Positions 17,755-27,002 are shown, numbered from the stretch's first letter. The stretch: DNA of 64,000 nt from Bosea sp. 685 (GCF_031884435.1 NZ_CP134779.1:4402001-4466000); one strand, 5' to 3'. Notes: generated by a model not told the origin, from the sequence alone. Made by a program: numbers and translations.

Positions 17755-18519
17755 ATGCAGCTTCAGCTTCTCCGCAACGCCGCGCTCAAGCTCAGCTATG
17801 CCGGCAGGACGATCCTCGTCGACCCCGATCTCGGAGCGCGCCACAGCCGGCGCTCCATTGCCGGCCGCTCGAACAATCCCATGGTCGAGCTGCCGCTGCC
17901 GATCGAGGATATCCTCGCCGGGGTCGACCTCGTCATCGTCTCGCATCTGCATGCCGACCATTTCGACGAGGTCGCCAAGGAGCGCCTACCCAAGGACCTG
18001 CCGCTGATCTGCCGCGCCGGCGACGAGGAGGCCATCGCCAAGGCCGGCTTCCGCGCGATCACGCCGCTGGACTGCTATCTCCGGCTCGGCCCGATCATCC
18101 TCAAATCGCATCCCGCCCAGCACGGCACCGGCGCGGTCGTCGAGACGATGGGTCCCGTGATGGGCTTCGGCCTGGAGGCGCCGGGCGAGCCCGCCTTCTA
18201 CTGGTGCGGCGACAGCGTGCTCTACCCGCCCTTGCTCGATGCCGTGAAGGCGACCGACCCCGATATCATCGTGACGCATTCCTGCGGCGCGCTCTGGGAC
18301 GGCACATTGATCGTGATGGATGCCGGGCAGACGCTCGACCTCTGCGAGGCGGCGCCGCGCGCGACCGTGATCGCGACCCATATGGAAGCGCTCGACCACG
18401 CCACGGTCAGCCGCGCCGCCCTGCGGCAGGCCGCCGAGGGGCGCGGCATCGGCAGCGAGCGTCTGCTGATCCCGCGGGATGGCGAGACGATCGAACTGCG
18501 GGCCAACGTCGCGGCTTAA
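17755..18519 (+). CDS. MBL-fold metallo-hydrolase (UlaG-like)
   Basis: 254 residues from the ATG at 17755, with AGGAGA about 6 bases upstream. The metal motif HLHADH is at 64-69 (SHLHADHFDEV), and later ligands include His in SHPAQHGTG, Asp in WCGDSVLY and His in IATHMEALDH. The start (LLRNAALKLSYAGRTILVDP) fits the beta-lactamase_2/UlaG-like subgroup, which includes lactonases and phosphodiesterase-like enzymes. Substrate unknown. It is 115 bp after the creatininase-family gene on the same strand. Confidence 0.85.
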   Translation: MQLQLLRNAALKLSYAGRTILVDPDLGARHSRRSIAGRSNNPMVELPLPIEDILAGVDLVIVSHLHADHFDEVAKERLPKDLPLICRAGDEEAIAKAGFRAITPLDCYLRLGPIILKSHPAQHGTGAVVETMGPVMGFGLEAPGEPAFYWCGDSVLYPPLLDAVKATDPDIIVTHSCGALWDGTLIVMDAGQTLDLCEAAPRATVIATHMEALDHATVSRAALRQAAEGRGIGSERLLIPRDGETIELRANVAA

Positions 18520-18541
18520 GGCTTAGAGCTCAGAGTCTATC

Positions 18542-18674
18542 CTCGGAACCACGTCGTCATCCTGGGCTTCGCGCAGCGAAGTCCCGGGATCCATCATAGA
18601 GCTCCGGAGCCCTCCGATGGATCCCGGAGCTGCGCCGCTGCGCGGCTTGTCCAGGATGACGGCGTGGTTCCGAG
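18542..18674. repeat. Palindromic repeat, CGTCATCCTGGG family, with extended arms
   Basis: Outer arms CTCGGAACCACG and CGTGGTTCCGAG enclose the standard CGTCATCCTGG..CCAGGATGACG element, with inner GGATCCATC/GATGGATCC and GCTCCGGAGC stems. It sits between convergent genes. Confidence 0.88.
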
Positions 18675-18715
18675 CGGTTCCGATGCCGGGCGAATGCCGG
18701 GCGAACGAGCGGGGG

Positions 18716-20263
18716 CTACTCCCCCGCCTTCATCTGCCTGGCGTAGATGTCCTTGTAGGTCTCGCGCAGCAGGTTCTTCTGGACCTTGCCCATGGTGTTG
18801 CGCGGCAGATCGTCGACGATGAAGACCTGCTTGGGCATTTTGAACTTGGCCAGGCGCTGCTGCAGCGTCTTGGCGATCGAGGCGGCGGTGATCGTCGCGC
18901 CGGGCTTGACCACCACGACGGCGGTGACGCCCTCGCCGAAATCAGGATGCGGGCAGCCAATGACGGCGCTTTCGACCACGCCTGGCATCTCGTCGATCTC
19001 GGTCTCGACTTCCTTGGGATAGACATTGTAGCCGCCGGTGATGATCAGATCCTTGCCGCGCCCGACGATGTGGACATAGCCGGCCGGGTCGATCTTGCCG
19101 AGATCACCGGTGATGAAGAAGCCGTCCGCGCGGAACTCGGCCGCCGTCTTCTCCGGGTTGCGCCAATAGCCCTTGAAGACATTGGGGCCCTTGACCTCGA
19201 TCATGCCGATCTCGTCGGCGCCCAGAACCTTGGCCGTCTCGGGGTCGGTGACGCGGGCGGAGACGCCCGGCAGCGGGAAGCCGACCGTGCCCGCCACCCG
19301 CTCGCCCTCATAGGGGTTGGAGGTGTTCATATTGGTCTCGGTCATGCCGTAGCGCTCGAGGATGGCGTGGCCGGTGCGCTCGCGCCATTCGCGGTGGGTC
19401 TCGGCGAGCAAGGGGGCCGAGCCGGAGACGAAGAGGCGCATATGGGCGGTCGAAGCCTTGTTCAGCCGGTCATCCTGGAGCAGCCGGACATAGAAGGTCG
19501 GCACGCCCATCATGCAGTTCGCCTGGGGCAGGTATTTGAAGACCTGGTCCGGATCGAATTTCGGCAGCAGGATCATCGCGCTGCCCGAGAACAGCACGAC
19601 ATTGGTGGCCACAAAAAGCCCATGCGTGTGGAAGATCGGCAGCGCATGCAGCAGCACGTCGTCCTTGGTGAAGCGCCAGTAGTCGACCAGCGCCAGCGCG
19701 TTCGAGGCCAGATTGTCATGGCTCAGCATCGCGCCCTTTGAGCGCCCGGTCGTGCCCGAGGTGTAGAGGATCGCGGCGAGATCATCGGGACCGCGCGCGA
19801 CATCGGCGAACTCGGTCGCAGCCGCCAGCGCCTTGTCGGAGAGCGTGCCGGCGGAGACATCGGCTGAGCGCCAGACGCCGAGCGTCTCCAGCTTCGCACC
19901 GGCCTTGTCGGCATAAGGCTTCAGCGCCGCAGCCTTGGCGGGATCGCAGACGAAGACCGCGGGCTCGGCATCGCCGAGGAAATACTCGATTTCGGCGGGG
20001 GTATAGGCGGTGTTGAGCGGCAGGAAGATCGCGCCCGCACGCACTGTGCCGAGATAGAGCATCAAGGCCTCGATGCTCTTCTCGACCTGCACCGCGACGC
20101 GGTCGCCGGGCTTCACACCGAGTGCGACCAGCGCATTGGCGAAGCGGGCGGAGACTGCGACCATGTCGGCATAGCTGTAGCTGCGGCCGTCATCGAGCGT
20201 CGCGAAAGGCGCAGCCTGCGCAGGGATACGCGACCTGACGAGGTCGAACAGGTGGTTGCCCAT
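18716..20263 (-). CDS. matB: Malonyl-CoA synthetase (MatB-type acyl-CoA ligase)
   Basis: 515 residues, the usual length of MatB. ANL motifs: P-loop YTSGTTGRSKGAMLSH, LERYGMTETNMNTSNPYEG (the GMTETNMN wording is typical of malonyl-CoA synthetases), ITGDLGKID, and the C-terminal PRNTMGKVQKN with the catalytic Lys. The enzyme converts malonate, ATP and CoA to malonyl-CoA in the cytoplasm. It is followed upstream in the operon by malonyl-CoA decarboxylase, which strongly supports malonate as substrate. No malonate permease or MatR-type GntR gene is adjacent. Confidence 0.93.
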   Translation of the reverse strand: MGNHLFDLVRSRIPAQAAPFATLDDGRSYSYADMVAVSARFANALVALGVKPGDRVAVQVEKSIEALMLYLGTVRAGAIFLPLNTAYTPAEIEYFLGDAEPAVFVCDPAKAAALKPYADKAGAKLETLGVWRSADVSAGTLSDKALAAATEFADVARGPDDLAAILYTSGTTGRSKGAMLSHDNLASNALALVDYWRFTKDDVLLHALPIFHTHGLFVATNVVLFSGSAMILLPKFDPDQVFKYLPQANCMMGVPTFYVRLLQDDRLNKASTAHMRLFVSGSAPLLAETHREWRERTGHAILERYGMTETNMNTSNPYEGERVAGTVGFPLPGVSARVTDPETAKVLGADEIGMIEVKGPNVFKGYWRNPEKTAAEFRADGFFITGDLGKIDPAGYVHIVGRGKDLIITGGYNVYPKEVETEIDEMPGVVESAVIGCPHPDFGEGVTAVVVVKPGATITAASIAKTLQQRLAKFKMPKQVFIVDDLPRNTMGKVQKNLLRETYKDIYARQMKAGE

Positions 20264-20302
20264 GATTTCGGGTCCTTTCAGGCGTTTCCGGTCAGTCGGA
20301 AT

Positions 20303-21634
20303 TCAGGTTGCGGCCGGCCGCAGCAGCTTGCGCACGCCCGAGGAGGCGACGACCGTGTTGCGGGTGGCGAAGGCTTCGTGGTTGGTCTCGATATCGCCGA
20401 GGTCATAGCGATAATTGACCATCACGCCATGGGCTTCGCGCAGGCCCCGCGCCGAAAGGTTGCCGCCGACATTGATGCGCTCAAGCCTGGCGCCATTGCC
20501 GAGATGGAAGCGCGCCACGGGATCGATGACGCGTCCCGAGGCCGTGCGGGCGCGCAGCAGATATTGCGCGGCCATCTGGCCGAGCAGCTTGTCACGCCGA
20601 GCCTTGGCCGGATCGTCGAGCAGGCCCGTCTCGCTGGCCGGGCGCGCGAGCTCCGAGCGCTCCTCATTGCTCAGGTGGAAGTCTCCGGGATCGGCGATGA
20701 TGCCGTCGAGCCAGCGCGCTAAACCCGGCACCGGCGAGAGCGTGACGAAGGTGTCGAGCCCCGGCAATTCGCGCTTCAGGTCCTCGGCCACCTGCTTGAT
20801 CAGGAAATTGCCGAAGGAGATGCCGCGCAACCCCTCCTGGCAGTTCGAGATCGAATAGAACACGGCCGTCGTCGCGGCCTGGGCCGGCAGCAGCTCGCGC
20901 TCGCCGCTCAGCAATTCGCCGATGCTGTGCGGAATCGCGCCGGTCAGGGCGACCTCGACGAAGATCAAAGGCTCGTCGACAAGCTGCGGATGGAAGAAGG
21001 CGAAGCAGCGCCGGTCGCCCGGTTCCAGTCTGCGGCGCAGATCGTCCCAGCCTTGGATCTCGTGCACCGCCTCGTAGCGGATGATCTTTTCCAGGACATT
21101 GGCGGGGGTGCGCCAGTCGATCCGGCGCAGGACCAGGAAGCCGCGGTTGAACCAGGAGCCGAAGAGGTGGCGGAAATCGCTATCGACGGCCTTGAGCTCA
21201 GGCTCGACCTCCATCGCCTCGAACAATGCCTCACGCATCCGCACCAGCACATGCGTGCCGTCGGGGGCGAGATTGAGCCGGCGCAGCAATTCCTGCCGGC
21301 GCGGTTCGGAGGCGAAATGCAAGGCTGCGATCGCAGCCGTGCCGGGCTCCTTGCGATAGGCCTCGATCGCCTTGCCCAATCGCTCCTGATCCGGCCCGAA
21401 ACGCTCCTGGAGCATCATGAAGAAGGCCTGGCGGCCCTCCCGGTCGAGCCCTTCCCAGGCGTTCAGGACCGCCTGCGCCAGCGCCATGCCCGAGGCTTCG
21501 CCGCGCCCCGACAGCAGATCCTCGCAGAGCCGGTCGATCGGCCGGTTGCGCCCGGCAAAGCGTTCGAAGCCGATCAGCGCCCGGCCGCGATCCGCTACGC
21601 TGGTCAGAAGCTCCCCGAGAAACGCCATGTCCAT
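20303..21634 (-). CDS. matA: Malonyl-CoA decarboxylase
   Basis: 443 residues from the ATG at 21634 with GGAGG 5 bases upstream; a longer form starting at 21661 is possible. The N-terminal helical domain is followed by the GNAT-like catalytic domain (about 180-440). Catalytic Ser region YSISNCQEGLRG, FGNFLIKQV and the late His in REAHGVMVNYRYD match the MCD family, where Ser and His promote loss of CO2 from malonyl-CoA to give acetyl-CoA. It lies 39 bp upstream of matB on the same strand, so MatB makes its substrate. Confidence 0.93.
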   Translation of the reverse strand: MDMAFLGELLTSVADRGRALIGFERFAGRNRPIDRLCEDLLSGRGEASGMALAQAVLNAWEGLDREGRQAFFMMLQERFGPDQERLGKAIEAYRKEPGTAAIAALHFASEPRRQELLRRLNLAPDGTHVLVRMREALFEAMEVEPELKAVDSDFRHLFGSWFNRGFLVLRRIDWRTPANVLEKIIRYEAVHEIQGWDDLRRRLEPGDRRCFAFFHPQLVDEPLIFVEVALTGAIPHSIGELLSGERELLPAQAATTAVFYSISNCQEGLRGISFGNFLIKQVAEDLKRELPGLDTFVTLSPVPGLARWLDGIIADPGDFHLSNEERSELARPASETGLLDDPAKARRDKLLGQMAAQYLLRARTASGRVIDPVARFHLGNGARLERINVGGNLSARGLREAHGVMVNYRYDLGDIETNHEAFATRNTVVASSGVRKLLRPAAT

Positions 21635-21729
21635 GCGGACCTCCAGTTGAACGCCAAGCATCGTATACGAGTTTCACGGGACCGGAACCGCCCCGGCAAC
21701 GCCGCCTGGCCGAAACCGGACCCAAACCC

Positions 21730-23010
21730 TCAGGCCAGCAAGGCCCAGGCCTTGAGGAAGAAGTCAGGCGTGCCGAAATTGCCGGATTTCAGCGCGATCA
21801 CGAGATCGGGACCCGCGACGACGCGCGTCCAGGGCACGCCCGGATCGATCTCGGGACCGATCTCCAGCGTCCTGATGTCGAGCCCCTGGACAACGGCTCC
21901 GGAGGTCTCGCCGCCGGCGACGAGCAGCTTGGAGACGCCGCCATCAGCGAGGAGCCGCGCGGTCTCGGCGAAGGCGTGCTCCACCGTCTCGCCCGCCTTG
22001 TCGCGGCCGAGCTTGTCCTGGATGGCCGCGACCTCGGCCGGATCATCGCTGGAATAGAGCAGGAAGGGCTTGTCCTGCGGTTGCGCCAGCGCCCAGGCGG
22101 CAAGCAGCGCCGCCGTCTGGGTGCCGGCCGTCAGCGCCAGCGGGTCGACCTTCAAGGCAGGGTAGCCGGCCGCGACCGCCGCCTTGATCTGCCCGCGCGT
22201 CGCCGTCGAGCAGCTGCCGGAGATGATGCCGGCGCGGCCCTTCGGCGCGCTCAGGCTCACAGGCGCGGCGCGCTGCCGCAGCAGCCCGGCCTCGCGGAAA
22301 TTCTGCGGCAGGCCCATCGCGATGCCGGAGCCGCCGGTCAGCAGGACATGACCGGCGACGGCCTTGCCCAGCACCATCAGGTCGTCATTGGTCAGCGCAT
22401 CCGTGACGACATAGCGCGCGCCCTCTCCCGCCAGCGCGGCGAAACGCGCCGTCACGGCCTCCGCCCCCGCCAGCACCGTGGCATAGCCGACATGGCCGAC
22501 CGGAGCCTTGGTCTGCGCGCCCATCAACCGCATCAGGTTCGAATCGCGCATCGGCGTCAGCGGATGGTCCTTCATCGAGCTTTCATGCAGCGGCACCGCG
22601 CCGACGAAGAGATAGCCCTGGTAGATCGAGCGGCCATTGGCGGGGAAAGCCGGGCAGATGATCGCCATCTCCGCGCCGAGCCGCCGCATCAGCGCATCCG
22701 CGACCGGGCCGATATTGCCCTCGGCTGTCGAATCGAAGGTCGAGCAGTATTTGAACAGGATCTGCTTCGCGCCGGCCGCCAGCAGCGCCTCACAGGCGGC
22801 AAGCGAATCCGCCACCGCCTCGGCGACCGGGTTGGTGCGCGATTTCAGCGCCACGACGACCGCATCGGCATCGGGAAGCGATGCGCCGGCGCCAGATGCC
22901 CTGGTGCTTGGTGCGCCGATGACCTGGACGGTGCGCATGCCGGCGCGGTTCAGCATCAGCGCGACATCGGTCGCGCCCGTCATGTCGTCGGCGATCACAC
23001 CCAGCAGCAT
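21730..23010 (-). CDS. otnK: Four-carbon acid sugar kinase (3-oxo-tetronate kinase family)
   Basis: 426 residues. The N-terminal GVIADDMTGATD is the DUF1537 substrate-domain hallmark; the C-terminal ATP-binding half has LLYSSDD, LVAGGETSGAVVQGL and ALKSGNFG, the nucleotide motif of the family. OtnK enzymes phosphorylate 3-oxo-tetronate (or related D-threonate/L-erythronate compounds) on the way to triose phosphates. The usual partners OtnC aldolase, OtnI isomerase and LtnD/DtnA dehydrogenase are not next to it here. A perfect 15-bp palindrome lies 29 bp upstream of the start. The malonate genes follow it on the same strand after about 95 bp. Confidence 0.87.
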   Translation of the reverse strand: MLLGVIADDMTGATDVALMLNRAGMRTVQVIGAPSTRASGAGASLPDADAVVVALKSRTNPVAEAVADSLAACEALLAAGAKQILFKYCSTFDSTAEGNIGPVADALMRRLGAEMAIICPAFPANGRSIYQGYLFVGAVPLHESSMKDHPLTPMRDSNLMRLMGAQTKAPVGHVGYATVLAGAEAVTARFAALAGEGARYVVTDALTNDDLMVLGKAVAGHVLLTGGSGIAMGLPQNFREAGLLRQRAAPVSLSAPKGRAGIISGSCSTATRGQIKAAVAAGYPALKVDPLALTAGTQTAALLAAWALAQPQDKPFLLYSSDDPAEVAAIQDKLGRDKAGETVEHAFAETARLLADGGVSKLLVAGGETSGAVVQGLDIRTLEIGPEIDPGVPWTRVVAGPDLVIALKSGNFGTPDFFLKAWALLA

Positions 23011-23039
23011 CGGCTTCGTTCCATTCCCTGATCACAACT

Positions 23040-23054
23040 TGGTTAGTCTAACCA
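23040..23054. promoter_or_regulatory. Perfect palindrome TGGTTAG-T-CTAACCA upstream of otnK
   Basis: Seven-base perfect arms about a single T, 29 bp before the otnK start codon. The TGGT..ACCA form is typical of FadR-type GntR operators, but no GntR gene is in the window. It probably marks the leftward promoter region. Confidence 0.6.
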
Positions 23055-23403
23055 TGGTGCGCTTCGCGCCATCCTTGCCGCGTTGTTACCAGAGATCGCG
23101 GCGCAAGTGACAGATGCGGACGCATGGCGCGTCCTTCGCATGGCGGGCTCCTTGGCCATCAACTTGCATGCAAGGTCGCGCGGCAACAGCATGCGGGATT
23201 GCGGCGCGGGCGACAGGATAGCCATCGACGCCGCGACGAAATTGCGCCAGCCTAGTACCGAGTGGAACGAAATCAGGCGCCCCTGCCGTTCACCACAGGC
23301 GCGAGGCAACGGGTCATCAGAACCCGGCTCGCGATGGAACGGAAGAGCGGCGCCATGAGACCGAACAAGACATAGACCGAACGAGACGAGAGGGGACCAC
23401 CGC
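23055..23403. other. Gene-free interval before the dipeptide-transport operon
   Basis: No coding sequence with family features was found on either strand. It should contain the promoter of the operon at 23404, whose ATG is preceded by GAGGGGA. No strong hairpin or repeat family was seen beyond the palindrome at its left edge. Confidence 0.5.
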
Positions 23404-24909
23404 ATGAAGCTCCTGACCACCCTGGCCTCGGCCGGCCTGCTGGCGCTGGCGGCGCTCCCTGCCGCGGCCCAGACGCCTTCGACCCTGCGCGTCGGACTGC
23501 AGGAAGACCCCGATATGCTCGACCCGCACAAGGCCCGCACCTTCGTCGGCCGCATCGTCTTCAAGGGGCTCTGCGACAAGCTGCTCGACATCACGCCCGA
23601 GCTGAAGCTGGTGCCGAGGCTCGCAACCGAATGGAGCTTCTCGGCGGACGGGCTGACGCTGACGATGAAGCTCAGGACCGACGCGAAATTCCATGACGGC
23701 GACGTCTTCAACGCGGAGGCCGCCAAGGCCAATCTCGAACGCGCCCGGACCCTGCCCGACTCGCTGCGCAAATCCGAGCTCGCCTCGGTCGACAGCATCG
23801 AGACGCCCGACGCCTCGACCATCGTGATGAAGCTGAAGCGCCCTGACGCGACGCTCCTGGCGCAGCTCACCGACCGCGCCGGCATGATGCTGGCGCCCAA
23901 GAGCCTGAGCGGCGACGTCGCCAACAAGCCGGTCTGCTCCGGCCCCTATAAATTCGTCGAGCGCGTCCAGAACGACCGCATCGTGCTGGAGAAGTTCAAG
24001 GAGCATTGGGAAGCGGCGAATTACCACTTCGACCGCATTATCTATCGCTCGATCCCCGACACCACGGTGCGGCTGGCGAATCTGCGCGCCGGCGAACTGG
24101 ATATCCTGGAGCGGCTCGCGCCGACCGATGTGAAATCGGCGCAAGCCGACAAGGCGCTCAAGGTCGCGAGCACCGCCAATCTCGGCTACCAGGGCATCAC
24201 CATCAACACTGGCAACGGCGAGGCCGCCAAGCAACCCATGGGCATGGACAAGCGCGTGCGCCAGGCGCTCTCGCTGTCGATCGACCGCAAGGTGCTGAGC
24301 CAGGTCGTGTTCGAGGGGCTCTATGAGCCGATGGTCCAGCCCTTCAACCCGGGCAACCCCTATGTCAGCGCCGAATTCCCGGTGCCGGCCCGAGACGTCG
24401 CCAAGGCCAAGGCGCTGCTCAAGGAGGCCGGGCTGTCGAAGGTCTCGGTCGAGCTCTTCGTCACCAACAACCCGGTCGACGCCCAGCTCGGCCAGGTCGT
24501 CCAGGCGATGGCGCAGGAGGCCGGCATCGACGTGCAGATCCGCTCGACCGAATTCGCCAGCCAATTGCGCGACCAGCAGCAGGGCAAGTTCCAGATGAGC
24601 CGAATCGGCTGGTCGGGCCGCATCGACCCGGACGGCAACATCCACCAGTTCGTGACCACGAAGGGCAACCAGAACGACGGGAAGTATTCCAACGCCGAGG
24701 TCGACCGGCTGCTCGACGAGGCCCGCACCGTCTATGACGTCGCCGAGCGCAAGAAGCGCTACGACGCCGCCCAGAAGATCCTCGAGGACGAATTGCCGAT
24801 CATCTATCTCTATAACCAGACGGTCTTCTTCGCGATGCGCGCGAACCTCCAGGGTTTCGTGATCAATCCCGACGGGATGATCCGGCTGTCGGGGCTGAAG
24901 CGGCAGTGA
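23404..24909 (+). CDS. ABC transporter substrate-binding protein, family 5 (DppA/OppA-like)
   Basis: 501 residues. A Sec signal peptide (MKLLTTLASAGLLALAALPA, cleavage near AAAQ) exports it to the periplasm. The SBP_bac_5 pattern is clear: PDMLDPHKARTF near the N-terminus, LVPRLATEWSFS, and LTMKLRTDAKFHDGDVFNAE. The family binds peptides, glutathione, opines or sugars. It is followed by two permease genes on the same strand, then a gamma-glutamyltransferase-family gene, so gamma-glutamyl compounds or peptides are plausible ligands by context only. Confidence 0.9.
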   Translation: MKLLTTLASAGLLALAALPAAAQTPSTLRVGLQEDPDMLDPHKARTFVGRIVFKGLCDKLLDITPELKLVPRLATEWSFSADGLTLTMKLRTDAKFHDGDVFNAEAAKANLERARTLPDSLRKSELASVDSIETPDASTIVMKLKRPDATLLAQLTDRAGMMLAPKSLSGDVANKPVCSGPYKFVERVQNDRIVLEKFKEHWEAANYHFDRIIYRSIPDTTVRLANLRAGELDILERLAPTDVKSAQADKALKVASTANLGYQGITINTGNGEAAKQPMGMDKRVRQALSLSIDRKVLSQVVFEGLYEPMVQPFNPGNPYVSAEFPVPARDVAKAKALLKEAGLSKVSVELFVTNNPVDAQLGQVVQAMAQEAGIDVQIRSTEFASQLRDQQQGKFQMSRIGWSGRIDPDGNIHQFVTTKGNQNDGKYSNAEVDRLLDEARTVYDVAERKKRYDAAQKILEDELPIIYLYNQTVFFAMRANLQGFVINPDGMIRLSGLKRQ

Positions 24910-24948
24910 GACCGGCAAGACGCTTTCTGCGACCGGGCCTGACCATGT

Positions 24949-25110
24949 CGTCATTGCGAGCACCCGGGTCTTGGCGAACACCCGGGTCTTGGCGAGCACC
25001 CGGGTCTTGCCTTCGGCAAGCCCGAGTGCAGGCTCCGCGAAGCAATCCAGGGGCTGCAGAGCGCTACGTCCCGCTGGATTGCCTCGTCGCTTTCGCTCCT
25101 CGCAATGACG
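24949..25110. repeat. Palindromic repeat with CGTCATTGCGAG...CTCGCAATGACG ends
   Basis: Outer arms CGTCATTGCGAG and CTCGCAATGACG, with inner AGCAATCCAG/CTGGATTGC stems. The left half contains an 18-bp tandem repeat (24961-25010). It lies between the binding-protein gene and the first permease gene of one operon. Confidence 0.85.
24961..25010 (+). repeat. 18-bp tandem repeat, nearly three units (CACCCGGGTCTTGGCGAA)
   Basis: Units begin at 24961, 24979 and 24997; the third is truncated and runs into a CTTGCCTTCGGCAAG hairpin. This looks like local expansion of one palindrome arm. Confidence 0.85.
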
Positions 25111-25147
25111 CGGCGGCTCATCGACCAGTCCAATCGGGTGGCGCACC

Positions 25148-26092
25148 ATGCTCGCGCTGATCGGCCGTCGCGTCCTGATCGCGCTGCCGACGCTGTTCCT
25201 GGTCTCGCTCTTCGTGTTCGCGCTGCAGCGGGCGCTGCCCGGCGATCCGTTCCTCGTCATAGCCGGCGAGGAGCGCGACCCGGAGGTGATCGCGCGCCTG
25301 CGCCATCTCTATCGGCTGGACGATCCGGTCGTGGTGCAGTTCTTCGCCTGGCTCGGCCAGGTCGTGCAGGGCGATTTCGGCCGCTCGCTGCGCACCGGCG
25401 AGCCGGTGCTCGGGCTGATCTGGCAAAAGCTCGGCGTCACCGTGCAGCTCGCCGTCGCCTCGATGATCGTCGCGATCGGCATCGGCCTGCCGGCGGGCAT
25501 CATCGCGGCGCGGCGCAAGGACACGCTGGCCGATTATACGGCGAGCGCGGTCGCGCTGTTTGGCCTGTCGATCCCGCATTTCTGGCTCGGGATCATGCTG
25601 ATCCTGGTGGTCTCGGTCGAACTCAAATGGCTGCCGGCCTCGGGCTTCGAATCGATCTTCGTCGATCCGAAAGCCTCGATCGAGCGCCTGATCATGCCGG
25701 CCTTCGTGCTCGGCGGCGGGCTGGCCGCCTTCATCATGCGCCATACCCGCTCGGCGATGCTGGAGGTGCTGCGCTCCGACTATGTCCGCACCGCCCGCGC
25801 CAAGGGCCTCGACGAGGACACGGTGGTGAACCGGCATGCGCTGCGCAATGCTCTGGTGCCGATCATCACCCTCTCGACGCTGCTTTTCGGCGAATTGCTG
25901 GCCGGCGCGGTTTTGACCGAGCAGGTCTTCACCATTCCAGGCTTCGGCAAGCTGATCATCGACGCCGTGTTCAACCGCGACTATGGCGTGGTCCAGGGTG
26001 TCGTGCTCTGCACCGCGATCGGCTTCATCCTGATGAACCTCCTGGCCGATGTGCTCTATGTCCTCGTCAACCCGCGCCTGAGGAGCGGCTGA
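25148..26092 (+). CDS. ABC transporter permease, DppB family
   Basis: 314 residues with six predicted membrane helices, beginning MLALIGRRVLIALPTLFLVS, the standard DppB first helix. PGDPFLVIAGE, DYVRTARAKGLDEDTVVNRH (EAA loop that meets the ATPase) and ALRNALVPIITL are all family hallmarks. It overlaps the next permease gene by one base (TGATG), so they are coupled. Inner membrane. No ATPase gene follows. Confidence 0.93.
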   Translation: MLALIGRRVLIALPTLFLVSLFVFALQRALPGDPFLVIAGEERDPEVIARLRHLYRLDDPVVVQFFAWLGQVVQGDFGRSLRTGEPVLGLIWQKLGVTVQLAVASMIVAIGIGLPAGIIAARRKDTLADYTASAVALFGLSIPHFWLGIMLILVVSVELKWLPASGFESIFVDPKASIERLIMPAFVLGGGLAAFIMRHTRSAMLEVLRSDYVRTARAKGLDEDTVVNRHALRNALVPIITLSTLLFGELLAGAVLTEQVFTIPGFGKLIIDAVFNRDYGVVQGVVLCTAIGFILMNLLADVLYVLVNPRLRSG

Positions 26093-26982
26093 TGGCGGAT
26101 GTGATCCTCGAAACGGCTACGCAAGCGAGCGCCATCGAGCCCGCCCCGCGCCCACGCCGCAGCGCGCTCAGCAAGCTCCTGCGCAACCGCTCGGCGCTGA
26201 TCGGCGGCACGATCGTGCTCGTCTTCGTGCTGATGGCCGTTCTCGCACCGCTGCTCCCGCTCGCCGACCCGCTGAAGTCGAACTTCCTCGCCATCCGCAA
26301 GCCGCCCTCCGAGCTCCACTGGTTCGGCACGGACGAACTCGGCCGCGACCAGGTCTCGCGCCTGTTCTACGGGGCGCAGACCTCGCTGCTCGCCGGCATC
26401 GTCTCCGTCCTGATCGCGCTGGCGATTGGCATCCCCTTCGGCCTGCTCTCGGGCTGGTATGGCGGCTGGATCGACATCGCGATCTCGCGCGTGACCGAAG
26501 CGATGCTCGCCTGCCCCTTCCTGATCCTGGCGATCGCCTTTGCCGCGATCCTTGGCCCCTCGCTGACGAATGCGATGATCGCGATCGGCCTCTCCGCCGT
26601 GCCGATCTTCATCCGGCTGGTGCGCGGCCAGGTGATGAGCGTGAAGGCGGAGGATTTCGTCGAGGGGGCGCGGGCCGTGGGCGCGCGCGACCTGCGCATC
26701 ATGTTCGTGCATGTGCTGCCCAACACGATGTCGCCCGTCGTGGTGCAGTCGACATTGTTCATGGCGCAGGCGATCATCCTGGAAGCCTCGCTCTCCTTCC
26801 TCGGCCTCGGCCAGCAGCCGCCCTCGCCCTCCTGGGGCCAGATGCTGAACGTCGCCAAGAACTTCATGGAGCAGGCGCCGTGGATGTCGGTCGCGCCCGG
26901 CGTCGCCATCTTCCTGGCCGTGCTCGGCTTCAACCTGCTCGGCGACGGCCTGCGCGACGCGCTCGATCCGAAGGAGGGGTGA
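26092..26982 (+). CDS. ABC transporter permease, DppC family
   Basis: 296 residues from the ATG at 26092, sharing its A with the previous stop. The open frame upstream to 25105 is antiparallel noise inside the DppB gene. DppC features: LLRNRSALIGGTIVLVFVLM first helix, HWFGTDELGRDQVSRLFYGA, the EAA loop (DFVEGARAVGARDLRIMFVH) and ILEASLSFLGLGQQPPSPSW near the C-terminus. It completes the membrane core of the importer. The DppD and DppF ATPase genes that normally follow are missing; next comes a repeat and then a gamma-glutamyltransferase-family gene. Confidence 0.93.
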   Translation: MADVILETATQASAIEPAPRPRRSALSKLLRNRSALIGGTIVLVFVLMAVLAPLLPLADPLKSNFLAIRKPPSELHWFGTDELGRDQVSRLFYGAQTSLLAGIVSVLIALAIGIPFGLLSGWYGGWIDIAISRVTEAMLACPFLILAIAFAAILGPSLTNAMIAIGLSAVPIFIRLVRGQVMSVKAEDFVEGARAVGARDLRIMFVHVLPNTMSPVVVQSTLFMAQAIILEASLSFLGLGQQPPSPSWGQMLNVAKNFMEQAPWMSVAPGVAIFLAVLGFNLLGDGLRDALDPKEG

Positions 26983-27002
26983 TTTGTGTTCGATCCTCCT
27001 CC

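Noticed and set aside
24961..25010. Direct repeats considered as a CRISPR-like array
   Set aside because: Units are adjacent without spacers, only 18 bp, and no cas gene is in the window.
23317..25260. A 647-codon open frame on the minus strand opposite the family-5 binding protein
   Set aside because: It mirrors a gene with a signal peptide and family motifs and crosses a palindromic repeat.
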